Shown here piece after piece: positions 24,969-33,944 of a stretch of DNA of 64,000 nucleotides. Each line of letters starts with the position of its first letter. The first letter of the stretch is position 1. Where the stretch lies: NCBI RefSeq assembly GCF_030519475.1, contig NZ_JAUMKD010000002.1:677501-741500 (forward strand). Direction: 5' to 3'. Under the pieces are notes generated by a model. That model was given only the letters and a program-made list of their open reading frames with translations, had not been told where the DNA came from and did no database searches. Made by a program: the position numbers and the translations under genes. The DNA comes from Micromonospora sp. C28SCA-DRY-2. GTDB taxonomy: Bacteria; Actinomycetota; Actinomycetes; Mycobacteriales; Micromonosporaceae.

Positions 24969-25361
24969 TCAGCTCAGCGGCACCAGGGTGAGCAGGCGGT
25001 CCCGCACCGGCGGACCGGCCTCGTCGGCGGCGTCCGGATCGGGCTGCACCTCGGAGCGCCAGGCGACCAGCATCGCCCGCCGCTCGCGCGGGGTGGTGCC
25101 GCCCCACACCCCGTGGCAGTCCCCCACCTCCAGCGCCCAGGCCAGGCAGGAGCCCTGCACGTCACAGCTGCGGCAGAGCGCGATCGCGGCGTCCGCCGGC
25201 TCGTTCGGCGCCGGAAAGAACGTTTCCGGGTCGACGCTCTGACAGGTTCCTCTGGTCCGCCATGCCTCGTCCTGGCGCCGCTCCCGCAACGCGCGCAGCA
25301 GGCGCGGGTCTCGTCGTGCGGCGGCCACCTCGTGCGGGCGGGGCATACGTGCCCGTGTCAT
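24969..25361 (-). CDS. WhiB-family transcription factor
   Basis: A 130-residue Wbl protein. Cluster ligands: Cys in RGTCQSVDPETFF, then ALCRSC and GSC in the central region, followed by GVWGGTTPRERR. An extension of about 35 basic residues precedes the domain, and there is no AT-hook, so it is not WhiB7. The ATG at 25361 has GGGGGAGGTGGG in front. The upstream region to 25550 contains A+T-rich stretches that could be a promoter. Which WhiB class it belongs to is not clear. Confidence 0.88.
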   Translation of the reverse strand: MTRARMPRPHEVAAARRDPRLLRALRERRQDEAWRTRGTCQSVDPETFFPAPNEPADAAIALCRSCDVQGSCLAWALEVGDCHGVWGGTTPRERRAMLVAWRSEVQPDPDAADEAGPPVRDRLLTLVPLS

Positions 25362-25597
25362 CCACCCACCTCCCCCGTGGGACCGGCAAGATCGATGGGC
25401 TTCGTCCACCCCGTGCGGATCGACACCCACCACCGGCGCTGTGTTGTATCGCACTTCCGGAGGCGGGGACAAGACTTTGCCGTAAAGTCGGCGGAATATT
25501 CGGGCGACGATTCGCCCGCAACACTGGCAAATCAGTCGGCGACAATGCGCGCGAATGCGCACGCGCCGCCGGGCGGCGGGACCGACCTCCGACGCCG

Positions 25598-26308
25598 TCA
25601 GAACAGCGTCAATTCCTCCGGCTCGGCCGCCCGCGCCAGCGGCACCCGGGCGGTCAGCTCCGGGCCGTCGTTGCGCACGTCGCCGACCGCCGGGCCCACC
25701 GGCCGGATCTCCAGCCCGCCGAGCCAGTCCAGCGGCGGCGGACTGAGCAGCGCGTCCGGCTCGCCGCCCGGGGCCAGCCAGCCGGACCACCGCTCGCGCG
25801 GCAGCAGCAGCGGCATCCGGTCGTGCACCTCGGCCAGCTCGCCGAGCGCGGCGGTGGTCAGCACGCTGCAGGTCAGCAACGGCCCGGCCGGCCCGTCCCA
25901 GACCGACCAGATGCCGGCGAAGGCGAGCACCGAGCCGTCCAGCGGGGTCATGTAGTAGGCCTGCTTGCCACCGCCCGCCGAGCGGACCCACTCGTACCAG
26001 CCGTCGGCCGGGACGAGGCAGCGGCGGCGGGCGAACGCGCCGGCGTAGGCCCGGCTGGTGGCGACGGTCTCGGACCGCGCGTTGATCATGCGGGCCGCGC
26101 CGGCCGGCGAGCGGGACCACGCCGGCACCAGCCCCCACCGGCCCACGGACAGCGCGCGGTGCCCCTCGGGGGTGACCCGGACCAGCGGCACCGGATCGGT
26201 CGGCGCCACGTTGTGGTCGGGTGCGAGCCGGCCGTCGGTGTCGTCGTACGACTCGAACAGCGCGCTCAGGTCGCCCGCGCTCCGGGTCGTCGCGTACCTC
26301 CCGCACAT
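25598..26308 (-). CDS. SRAP / HMCES-type abasic-site peptidase-like protein
   Basis: A 236-residue protein of the SOS-response-associated peptidase family (YedK in E. coli). Cys2, after removal of Met1, is the residue that forms a covalent link with abasic DNA; the motif starts MCGRYA. Other family residues are NVAPT, WGLVPAW, NARSET and the active-site His in EVHDRMPLLL. It protects abasic sites in single-stranded DNA. Next to aroA, divergent, as Rv3226c and Rv3227 are in M. tuberculosis. Confidence 0.94.
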   Translation of the reverse strand: MCGRYATTRSAGDLSALFESYDDTDGRLAPDHNVAPTDPVPLVRVTPEGHRALSVGRWGLVPAWSRSPAGAARMINARSETVATSRAYAGAFARRRCLVPADGWYEWVRSAGGGKQAYYMTPLDGSVLAFAGIWSVWDGPAGPLLTCSVLTTAALGELAEVHDRMPLLLPRERWSGWLAPGGEPDALLSPPPLDWLGGLEIRPVGPAVGDVRNDGPELTARVPLARAAEPEELTLF

Positions 26309-26410
26309 GCCGCACACGCTATCCCGCCGGCGGCCGCTCGGCTGTCCCGCCAACCGGGAGCTCCCGGGACGGCCGGCGCCACCGGCCGCCGGGCACGGCA
26401 GAATGTAACC

Positions 26411-27712
26411 GTGGGGAACCTGACCGCGACCCGGCCGCCGCAGCCGTGGACCGCACCGACCGCCTCCGACCCGGTCGCGGCCAGCGTGCGCCTGCCCGGC
26501 TCCAAGTCGATGACCGCCCGCGCCCTGGTGCTCAGCGCGCTGGCCAGCGGCCCGTCGACGCTGGCCGGGCCGCTGCGGGCCCGCGACACCGAGCTGATGG
26601 CCGGCGGGCTGCGGGCGATGGGCGCGCACATGTCGATCAGCGACGACGACCGCTGGCTGGTCCGGCCGCACCGGCTGGTCGGCCCGGCCCACGTCGACGT
26701 CGGCCTGGCCGGCACGGTGATGCGCTTCGTCCCGCCGGTGGCCGGGCTGGCCGACGGGCGGATCACCTTCGACGGCGACCCGCAGGCCCGGATCCGCCCG
26801 CTCGGGCCGCTGATCGGCGCCCTGCGCTCGCTCGGCGTACGGATCGACACCCCGGCCACCGGCAGCCTGCCGCTGACCGTGCTCGGCGCCGGCCGGGTCG
26901 CCGGCGGCGAGGTGGTCATCGACGCCTCCGCCTCCAGCCAGCTGGTCTCCGGGCTGCTGCTGGCCGCGCCGCGCTTCGACCGGGGCGTGGTGGTCCGGCA
27001 CGTCGGCCCGCCGGTGCCCTCCGCGCCGCACCTGCGGATGACCGTGCAGATGCTGCGCGCCGCCGGCGCGGCGGTCGACGACACCACCCCCGACGTCTGG
27101 ACGGTCGAGCCGGGCCCGCTCACCGGGCGCGGCTGGACGATCGAGCCGGATCTCTCCGGCGCTGTGCCGTTCTTCGCCGCCGCCCTGGTCACCGGCGGTG
27201 AGGTGACGCTGCAGGGCTGGCCGCGCAGCAGCGCCCAGCCGGTGGAGCGGCTGCGCGAGCTGCTCCAGCTGATGGGGGGCGAGGTGACGCTCTCCACCGC
27301 CGGGCTGACGGTGCGCGGCACCGGCGTCGTGCACGGCCTGGACGCCGACCTCTCCGACGTCAGCGAGCTGACCCCGGCGCTGGCCGCGCTGGCCATGCTG
27401 GCCGACTCGCCGTCCCGGTTCACCGGGGTGGCCCACATCCGCGGCCACGAGACCGACCGGATCGCCGCGCTGGCGCGGGAGTTCAGCGCGCTCGGCGCCG
27501 ACCTCACCGAGTCCCACGACGGGCTGGAGATCCGCCCCCGCCCGCTGCGCGGCGGCGTGTTCCGCACCTACGCCGACCACCGGATGGCGCACGCCGCCGC
27601 GGTGGCCGGGCTCGCCGTGCCGGGCATCGAACTCGACGACGTGGCGTGTACCTCGAAGACCATGCCCGAGTTCCCGGCACTATGGTCAGCAATGGTGACC
27701 GGCAAGAGCTGA
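26411..27712 (+). CDS. aroA: 3-phosphoshikimate 1-carboxyvinyltransferase (EPSP synthase)
   Basis: A 433-residue enzyme of the shikimate pathway that joins PEP to shikimate-3-phosphate. Motifs: LPGSKSMTARALVLSALASG near residue 28 (with Lys for PEP), GLAGTVMRF in place of the common GNAGTAMR, DASASSQ, and YADHRMAHAAAVAGL near the C-terminus. The GTG at 26411 is chosen. rsgA follows 18 bp downstream in the same frame, probably in one operon. Confidence 0.95.
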   Translation: MGNLTATRPPQPWTAPTASDPVAASVRLPGSKSMTARALVLSALASGPSTLAGPLRARDTELMAGGLRAMGAHMSISDDDRWLVRPHRLVGPAHVDVGLAGTVMRFVPPVAGLADGRITFDGDPQARIRPLGPLIGALRSLGVRIDTPATGSLPLTVLGAGRVAGGEVVIDASASSQLVSGLLLAAPRFDRGVVVRHVGPPVPSAPHLRMTVQMLRAAGAAVDDTTPDVWTVEPGPLTGRGWTIEPDLSGAVPFFAAALVTGGEVTLQGWPRSSAQPVERLRELLQLMGGEVTLSTAGLTVRGTGVVHGLDADLSDVSELTPALAALAMLADSPSRFTGVAHIRGHETDRIAALAREFSALGADLTESHDGLEIRPRPLRGGVFRTYADHRMAHAAAVAGLAVPGIELDDVACTSKTMPEFPALWSAMVTGKS

Positions 27713-27730
27713 CGCGCAGAGGGGACGGTC

Positions 27731-28813
27731 CTGGCGACCAGACGGCGGGAGTACGACGAGGACGACGTACGGGTCCGGCCCGGGAAGTCCTCGCGCCCGC
27801 GTACCCGCACCCGGCCCCGGCACGCCGACGCGGTGGACGGCTTCGTCATCGCTGTCGACCGGGGCCGCTACACCTGCGTGCTGCCCGACGCCGGCCCGGA
27901 CGCCCCGACGATCACCGCGATGCGCGCCCGCGAGCTGGGCCGCAAGTCGGTGGTGGTCGGCGACCGGGTCGGCCTGGTCGGGGACACCTCCGGCGCGGCC
28001 GGCGCGCTGGCCCGGATCGTCCGGATCGCCGAGCGGCGCTCGGTGCTGCGCCGCACCGCGGAGGACGACGCGACCACCGCCGAGGGGCGGCTGGAGCGGG
28101 TGGTGGTGGCCAACGCCGACCAGTTGGTGATCGTCAGCGCGCTGGCCGACCCGCCGCCGCGCACCGGGTTCATCGACCGGTGCCTGGTGGCCGCGTACGA
28201 CGCCGACATCGAGCCGCTGCTCTGCCTGACCAAGGCCGACCTGGCCGGCCCGGACGCGGTGCTCGGCTACTACACCGAGCTGGAGCTGCCGTACGTGCTG
28301 ATCCGGCCGGACTCGGAGCTGGACGCCCTGCGCAGCCTGCTCGCCGGGCGGGTCTCGGTCATGGTGGGGCACTCCGGGGTGGGCAAGTCGACGCTGGTCA
28401 ACCGGTTGGTGCCGGAGGCCGCCCGGGCGGTCGGCGAGGTCAGCGCGATCGGCCGGGGGCGGCACACCTCGACCAGCGCGGTGGCGCTGCGGCTGCCGCC
28501 GGCCGGCGACGCCGAGGGCGATCCGGGCTGGATCATCGACACCCCCGGGGTGCGCAGCTTCGGGCTGGCGCACGTCTCCGCCGACAGCCTGCTGCACGGC
28601 TTCCCCGACCTGGTCGAGGGGACCGTCGACTGCCCGGCCAACTGCCCGCACACCGCCGAGGCGCCGGACTGCGGGCTGGACGCCTGGGTCGCGGCCGGCA
28701 AGGCCGACCCACGCCGGCTGGCGTCGTACCGCCGGCTGCTGGCCTCGCGGGCCGGTGAGGGCGACCCGCGGGCCGAGCCCGAGCCGCGCGGCGAGCCGCC
28801 CGCCGGCGGTTGA
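27731..28813 (+). CDS. rsgA: ribosome small subunit-dependent GTPase RsgA, probable CTG start
   Basis: A 360-residue circularly permuted GTPase that matures the 30S subunit. Order: OB-fold N-terminus, then LTKADL (G4), GHSGVGKST (G1) and DTPGVRSFG (G3), then a zinc site CPANCPHTAEAPDCG. No ATG, GTG or TTG exists between the aroA stop and the conserved N-terminal segment TRRREYDEDDVRVRP, which is expected at the protein start; the CTG at 27731 has GAGGGG six bases upstream. A GTG at 27833 would cut 34 residues of conserved sequence. Confidence 0.93.
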   Translation: MATRRREYDEDDVRVRPGKSSRPRTRTRPRHADAVDGFVIAVDRGRYTCVLPDAGPDAPTITAMRARELGRKSVVVGDRVGLVGDTSGAAGALARIVRIAERRSVLRRTAEDDATTAEGRLERVVVANADQLVIVSALADPPPRTGFIDRCLVAAYDADIEPLLCLTKADLAGPDAVLGYYTELELPYVLIRPDSELDALRSLLAGRVSVMVGHSGVGKSTLVNRLVPEAARAVGEVSAIGRGRHTSTSAVALRLPPAGDAEGDPGWIIDTPGVRSFGLAHVSADSLLHGFPDLVEGTVDCPANCPHTAEAPDCGLDAWVAAGKADPRRLASYRRLLASRAGEGDPRAEPEPRGEPPAGG

Positions 28814-28838
28814 CGCCGGATCGGCTAGGTTGCCCCCC

Positions 28839-29657
28839 ATGACCGGGTACGCCGACGACCTCGCCCTCGCCCACCTGCTCGCCGACGCCGCCGACGCCGT
28901 GTCGACGGCCCGGTTCCGCGCGCTCGACCTGCGGGTCGAGGCGAAGCCCGACCTGACCCCGGTCTCCGACGCGGACACCGCCGTGGAGCGGGCGATCCGG
29001 GCGCTGCTAGCCGAGCACCGCCCGGCCGACGGGCTGCTCGGTGAGGAGTACGGCGCCGCGCCGGCCACCGGCCCGGACGACCGGCAGTGGGTGGTCGACC
29101 CGATCGACGGCACCAAGAACTACATCCGCGGGGTGCCGATCTGGGCCACCCTGATCGCCCTGCTGGAGGCGGGCCGGCCGGTGGTCGGGCTGGTCTCCGC
29201 CCCGGCGCTGGGCCGCCGCTGGTGGGCGGCGCGCGGCCTGGGCGCCTACGCCGGCGCGGACGCCGCCGGCGGGACCCCGATCCGGGTCTCCGGGGTGAGC
29301 GCGCTCGCCGACGCCAGCTTCTGCTACTCGTCGCTGGACGGCTGGACGGCCAACGGGCGGCTGGACGGGATGCTCGGGATCATGCGGGACAGTTGGCGCA
29401 GCCGGGCGTACGGCGACTTCTACGGCTACGTGCTGCTCGCCGAGGGCGCGCTGGACGCGATGGTGGAGCCGGAACTGTCGCTGTGGGACGTCGCCGCGCT
29501 GGTGCCGATCGTCACCGAGGCCGGCGGCACCATCACCGACCTGCACGGCGCACCGGCCCCCGCCACCGGCAGCGACGCCGAGCAGAGCGTGGTGGCCAGC
29601 AACGGCGCGCTGCACGCCGACATCCTCGCCCGGCTCGGTCGGCCCACCGCGCGCTGA
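28839..29657 (+). CDS. hisN: histidinol-phosphatase, inositol monophosphatase family
   Basis: A 272-residue Mg-dependent phosphatase. Motifs: GEEYG (metal-binding Glu), DPIDGTKNYIRGVP near residue 86, and WDVAALVPIVTEAGG near 217. These match the actinobacterial HisN group that removes phosphate from histidinol phosphate, though inositol or other phosphates are possible. It follows rsgA by 25 bp and ends the aroA-rsgA-hisN run or continues into the membrane protein gene. Confidence 0.88.
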   Translation: MTGYADDLALAHLLADAADAVSTARFRALDLRVEAKPDLTPVSDADTAVERAIRALLAEHRPADGLLGEEYGAAPATGPDDRQWVVDPIDGTKNYIRGVPIWATLIALLEAGRPVVGLVSAPALGRRWWAARGLGAYAGADAAGGTPIRVSGVSALADASFCYSSLDGWTANGRLDGMLGIMRDSWRSRAYGDFYGYVLLAEGALDAMVEPELSLWDVAALVPIVTEAGGTITDLHGAPAPATGSDAEQSVVASNGALHADILARLGRPTAR

Positions 29658-29683
29658 CCCCGGCAAGCCTCTATCCTCGCCAG

Positions 29684-30571
29684 GTGTCCACCTCCGGCTG
29701 GTGCTTCCTCGCGTCGATGATCGTCGCCTACGGCATCGCCAACCTGCTCCAGTCGGTCGCCGCCGCCCGCACCACCGTGCACCACACCTTCGATCCCGGC
29801 CTGCTGCTGCGGCTGGCCGGGCACCGCACCTACCTGGTCGGGCTGCTCTGCCAGGTGGTCGGGTTCGTGCTCGCCTTCCTGGCCCGGCGCGACCTGCCGC
29901 TGTTCCTGGTCCAGGCCAGCGTGGCGGCCGGGCTCGGGGTGACCGCGCTGCTCGGCGTGCTGCTGCTCAAGTGGCGGCTACCGGCGGCCGAGGTGGTGCT
30001 GCTGGTGCTGCTCTTCGGCGGGATCACGGCGCTGGTGCTGGCCGCCCGGCCGGCACCGTCGCGGCAGCTCGGCACGGCCGGCACGGTGGCCCTGCTGGTG
30101 GCGCTCGTCGGGATCGCGGTGCTCGGCTTCTTCGCGGTGCGGCTGCACGGCGCGCCCGGTTCGGTGGCGCTCGGCTCGCTGGCCGGGCTGGCGTTCTCCG
30201 CCGCCGCCGTCGCCGCCCGGCCGCTGGCGTCCGCGCCGACCGCCGAGGCGTTCCTCGGCAACCCGCTGCTCTACCTGCTGGTCGGGCACTCGGTCGTCGG
30301 CCAGCTGCTGCTCGGCCTGGCCATGCAGCGCGGCTCCACCACGGCGGCGGTGGCGGCGATGGACGCGGCCGGGGCGGTGCCCGCGGCGATCGTCGGCCTG
30401 CTGCTGCTCAACGACAAGATCTGGCCCGGCCGGGAGTGGCTGGCCGCGGCCGGTTTCCTGGTCACCCTGGCCGCCGTCATCGGGCTGACCCGGTACGCCG
30501 AGCCGCAGCACCACCACGCGGTCGCCGGGGACCGGAAGCGGGCCATGGTCGGGGCCGCCCGGGTCGGCTGA
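29684..30571 (+). CDS. multi-pass membrane protein, DMT/EamA-like
   Basis: A 295-residue protein with about nine to ten membrane helices and no soluble domain until a short His/Arg-rich tail. The layout resembles drug/metabolite transporters, but I see no family-defining motif. GTG at 29684, 26 bp after hisN. Convergent with the glycosyltransferase gene; 31 bp between stops. Confidence 0.75.
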   Translation: MSTSGWCFLASMIVAYGIANLLQSVAAARTTVHHTFDPGLLLRLAGHRTYLVGLLCQVVGFVLAFLARRDLPLFLVQASVAAGLGVTALLGVLLLKWRLPAAEVVLLVLLFGGITALVLAARPAPSRQLGTAGTVALLVALVGIAVLGFFAVRLHGAPGSVALGSLAGLAFSAAAVAARPLASAPTAEAFLGNPLLYLLVGHSVVGQLLLGLAMQRGSTTAAVAAMDAAGAVPAAIVGLLLLNDKIWPGREWLAAAGFLVTLAAVIGLTRYAEPQHHHAVAGDRKRAMVGAARVG

Positions 30572-30602
30572 ACCGCCGCCGCCGAGGACGGAAACGGCGT
30601 CG

Positions 30603-31805
30603 TCAGGCCGCTTCGACCGGTTTGCGGCGGCGGACCACCCGCTCGTAGAGGCGTTCCAAAGCGCCGGCCGTCCGTTCCCAGGTGTAGCTGCACCGCACCC
30701 GGTCGACCGCGGCGTGCCCGTACGCGAACCGGCCGGCGTTGTCGGCGAGCAGCCGGCGCAGCGTCACGCCCAGCGTCCGCACGTCGCCCGGCGGCACCAG
30801 CCGGCCGGTGACCTCGTCGACCACCGCGTCGGCGATGCCGCCCATGGCGTAGCCGACCACCGGCACGCCGCAGGCCATCGCCTCCAGCGACACCCGGCCG
30901 GCGGAGGAGTAGTGCGGGGTGCAGGCCACCACGTCGGCCGAGCGGTACCAGGTGGCCATCTGGTCGTGCGGCACCGCGCCGACCAGCTTCACCTGCTCGG
31001 CCACCCCGTTCTGCTCGGCCAGCTCGCGCAGCCGGCGCGCCTCGGCGTGGTTGGCCAGCTGCTCGGCCGGCGGACCGCCGGCGATGACCAGTTCGGCGTC
31101 GCCGACCAGCCGCATGGCCCGGATCAGGTCGTCCTGGCCGTGGCCGGGCGCGAGGCCGCCGACGGAGAGGATCCGGGCCCGCTGGTCGCGCGGCGCGGCC
31201 TCCCCGTCGGGGTGGAACTGCTCGATGTCGACCCCGGCCGGCACCATCGCCACCGAGGTGCGTTGCAGGCCCATCCGGGTCAGCTCGTCGACCTCGTCGT
31301 TGCACTGGGCGACCGCGATGTCCACCGCCCGGGTCAGCGCGCGCTCCAGCGGGATCCGCTCGCCGGGGCCGCCGTACTGCTGCCCGAGGTGGCGCAGTTG
31401 CTCCACGCCGAGCGAGTGGAAGGTCTGCACCACCGGGATGTCCGTTTCGCGGACCGCGTGCGCGGCGGCCAGCCCACCGATCCAGTAGTGCCCGTGCACC
31501 ACGTCCGGGGTCCACTCACCCGACCAGCGGTCGGCCAGCCAGCGGCCGAACTCGGCCACGTACGGGACCAGGTCGGCGGTGGGCAGCGCCGAGGCCGGCC
31601 CGACCGGGACGCGCTCCAGCCGGTAGCCGTGCACGTCGGCGGTTTCCGGCTGCCCGGGGTCGTCCCGGCGTTCGTACACCCGGACGTCGTGACCCCGTGC
31701 GGCCAGTTCCTCGGCGACCCGCGCGATGTGCTGGTGGGTGCCGACGGCCGGGCCCTCGGGGTGGCTGGACGGGCCGGCGTGCGCGCAGACGAGGCCGACG
31801 CGCAT
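30603..31805 (-). CDS. family 4 glycosyltransferase
   Basis: A 400-residue GT-B enzyme. The N-terminal domain starts with CAHAGPSS and contains HGHYWIGGLAA; the C-terminal nucleotide-sugar domain has GGLAPGHGQDDLI, LVGAVPHDQMATWY and the Glu pair motif SLEAMACGVPVVGYAMGGI. It resembles MshA and sucrose-phosphate-synthase-type retaining enzymes; its acceptor is unknown. Start ATG with GGAGGTGACCC upstream. No other glycan gene is adjacent. Confidence 0.9.
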   Translation of the reverse strand: MRVGLVCAHAGPSSHPEGPAVGTHQHIARVAEELAARGHDVRVYERRDDPGQPETADVHGYRLERVPVGPASALPTADLVPYVAEFGRWLADRWSGEWTPDVVHGHYWIGGLAAAHAVRETDIPVVQTFHSLGVEQLRHLGQQYGGPGERIPLERALTRAVDIAVAQCNDEVDELTRMGLQRTSVAMVPAGVDIEQFHPDGEAAPRDQRARILSVGGLAPGHGQDDLIRAMRLVGDAELVIAGGPPAEQLANHAEARRLRELAEQNGVAEQVKLVGAVPHDQMATWYRSADVVACTPHYSSAGRVSLEAMACGVPVVGYAMGGIADAVVDEVTGRLVPPGDVRTLGVTLRRLLADNAGRFAYGHAAVDRVRCSYTWERTAGALERLYERVVRRRKPVEAA

Positions 31806-32021
31806 GGGTCACCTCCATGCGATTTTCTCCAGCGGTGGTCCTCCGGTCAGAGGGTCCCATTAACCCGGGGCTCGGGAGCCGAAACCTGGCAGATCGGGAA
31901 GAGGCCGGCGGGTAGTTGCGCGGCGACAAGTGTCGAGCCGCCCGCGCGGGCCGCTCCCGGGGTCGTGGATCCGACCCGCGTCGGTCGCATGACCCCCGGC
32001 CAGCCGGGGTACCGGCCAGGA

Positions 32022-33020
32022 ATGCCGCTCACCCGCAGCCTCGCCGACGCCACCGTGGTGATCACCGGAGCCTCCAGCGGGATCGGCGCCGCGACCGCGT
32101 ACGCCCTCGCCCGCCGGGGCACCGCCGTGGTGCTGGCCGCCCGCAGCGAGGCCGCCCTGCGCGAGGTGGCCCGCAACTGCCGCGACCTGGGTGGCCGGGC
32201 GCTGGTCGTGCCGACCGACGTGACCGACCCGGCCGCGATGGAGCGGTTGGCCGCCCGGGCGGTGGAGGAGTTCGGCCGGCTCGACGGCTGGGTCAACAAC
32301 GCGGCGGTCAGCGCGGTGGGCCTGTTCGACGAGATCCCGGTGCAGGAGTTCCGCCGGGTGCTGGAGGTGAACCTGCTCGGCGCCGCGTACGGCACCCGGG
32401 CCGCGCTGCCGCACCTGACCGCGGCCGGCGGCGGCGTGCTGGTCAACAACGCCTCGGTGCTGGCCGAGGTGGCGATGCCCTACCAGTCCGCGTACAACGC
32501 CACCAAGCACGGCATCCGCGGGCTGGCCGACACGGTCCGCCAGGAGTTGCGGGTCACCGGCCGGGGCAACATCTCGATCTGCACGGTGCTGCCGGCCACC
32601 ATCGACACCCCGTTCTTCCGGCACGCCGCCAACCACAGCGGGCGGGAACTGGTGCCCCCGCCACCGGTCTACCCGCCGGAGATGGTCGCCCAGACGATCG
32701 TCCGGATGCTGCGCCGGCCGCGCCGGGAGGCGTACGCCGGCGGCGCCGCGCGACTGATCGGCCTGCAGTGGCGGCTCGCCCCGGCCCTGGCCGAGCGGAC
32801 GCTCGGCTGGTACGCCCACCGCACCCAGTTCGGGCCGGCGCCCCGGCTGGACACCTCCGGAAACGTCTTCGACGCGGACGCCGCGGCCCGGCGCGAGGGG
32901 GGCTGGCACGGCCGGCGGCGGCAGCTGGTGCGGATGACGGCGGCCTTCGGCCTGGCGGCCGCCGGCACCGCGGTGGGCACGGTCGCCGCGATGGCCCGAC
33001 GAACCCGGACGGTCCGCTGA
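32022..33020 (+). CDS. short-chain dehydrogenase/reductase with membrane C-terminus
   Basis: A 332-residue SDR. NAD(P)-binding TGASSGIG near residue 15, NNAAV, catalytic Ser in VLVNNASV, and YNATK as the active-site YxxxK. Unlike classical 250-residue SDRs it has an extra 80 residues ending in a hydrophobic helix (AAFGLAAAGTAVGTVAAM) and Arg tail, so it may sit on the membrane. The ATG at 32022 is very close to AGGA; ATG at 31989 is an alternative. Substrate unknown. Confidence 0.87.
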   Translation: MPLTRSLADATVVITGASSGIGAATAYALARRGTAVVLAARSEAALREVARNCRDLGGRALVVPTDVTDPAAMERLAARAVEEFGRLDGWVNNAAVSAVGLFDEIPVQEFRRVLEVNLLGAAYGTRAALPHLTAAGGGVLVNNASVLAEVAMPYQSAYNATKHGIRGLADTVRQELRVTGRGNISICTVLPATIDTPFFRHAANHSGRELVPPPPVYPPEMVAQTIVRMLRRPRREAYAGGAARLIGLQWRLAPALAERTLGWYAHRTQFGPAPRLDTSGNVFDADAAARREGGWHGRRRQLVRMTAAFGLAAAGTAVGTVAAMARRTRTVR

Positions 33021-33079
33021 TGGGTCCGGCCGGCCGGTCGGATGCGGGGTCCGCTCCGGGCAGGCAGAATAGGGCGATC

Positions 33080-33805
33080 ATGCCGACCGACGTGCGTTGC
33101 CTGGTGGAGACGGACCGGTCGTCCGCCGTGATCCGGGTGACCGGGGTGCTCGACCCGGCCGGAGTCGGCCCGGTGCGCGACGCACTGCTCACCCGGCTCA
33201 GCGACCGGCCCGGGCCGGTCGTGGTGGACCTCTCCCGGTTGCGGGTGGCCGAGCCGGCGGCCGGCCGCGTCTTCGCCGAGGTCCGCCGCGAGGTGCTCGA
33301 CTGGCCCGCCGCGGACCTGCTGCTCTACGACCCGTCCGGCGCGGTCGCCGGGGTGCCCGCCTGGCCGACCCTGGACGGGGCGATGGCCGCGCTGGCCGCC
33401 GCGCCGATGGCCGCCGTGCTCACCGCCGACCTGCCGCCCTCGGTCGGCGCCGCGCGGGAGGCCCGGCAACTGGTCACCGACGGCTGCCAGCGCTGGGGGG
33501 TGCCGGGGCTGGCCGAGCCGGGCTGCATCGCGGTCACCGAAATGGTCAACAACGTGGTCGCCCACGCGCACACCCCGATGACGGTCCGGCTGGCGCCCCG
33601 CGACAGCGAGCTGCACCTGGCCGTCCGGGACCACTCCGCGCGCCAGCCGGCGTACGCCGGGCTGGCCCCGCTGACCGCGACCGGTGGCCGGGGGTTGTTG
33701 CTCATCGACACGGTGGCCCGCCGCTGGGGCAGCAGCCCGGTGCCCGACGGCAAGGTCGTCTGGTGCGTGCTGCACCCGGACGACGAGGCCGCCGCCCGGG
33801 GCTGA
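33080..33805 (+). CDS. STAS domain fused to anti-sigma-type ATPase domain
   Basis: A 241-residue fusion. Residues 1-100 are STAS-like (VIRVTGVLDPAGVGPVRDALL, VVVDLSRLRVAEPAAGRVF), though the usual Ser/Thr phosphorylation site is not clear. Residues 120-240 are a GHKL ATPase with N-box VTEMVNNVVAHAHT and G-box GGRGLLLIDTVA. Such domains usually occur in separate partner proteins (RsbV and RsbW). A fusion could be a self-contained switch. The next gene, DUF5709, has a SigB-like promoter. Confidence 0.82.
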   Translation: MPTDVRCLVETDRSSAVIRVTGVLDPAGVGPVRDALLTRLSDRPGPVVVDLSRLRVAEPAAGRVFAEVRREVLDWPAADLLLYDPSGAVAGVPAWPTLDGAMAALAAAPMAAVLTADLPPSVGAAREARQLVTDGCQRWGVPGLAEPGCIAVTEMVNNVVAHAHTPMTVRLAPRDSELHLAVRDHSARQPAYAGLAPLTATGGRGLLLIDTVARRWGSSPVPDGKVVWCVLHPDDEAAARG

Positions 33806-33909
33806 CCGCCCGGGTCGGTGCGGCCGGCCCGTCGTGGCGGGAGCGGGCGGTGTGCGGCCGGGTGTCCCCGAATCGGCCGGTTGCCCGGCCTGCGTGGCCG
33901 GTGGTGGCG

Positions 33910-33934
33910 GTTACGGGGGTGCCGGCAGTGGGTA
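33910..33934 (+). promoter_or_regulatory. SigB/SigF-type promoter of the DUF5709 gene
   Basis: GTTA (33910-33913), 16 bases, then GGGTA (33930-33934), close to the actinobacterial general-stress consensus GTTT-N14-16-GGGTA. Transcription would start at or very near the ATG at 33945, giving a leaderless or almost leaderless mRNA, in line with the absence of a ribosome binding site. Confidence 0.55.
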
Positions 33935-33944
33935 GTGACCGGTC

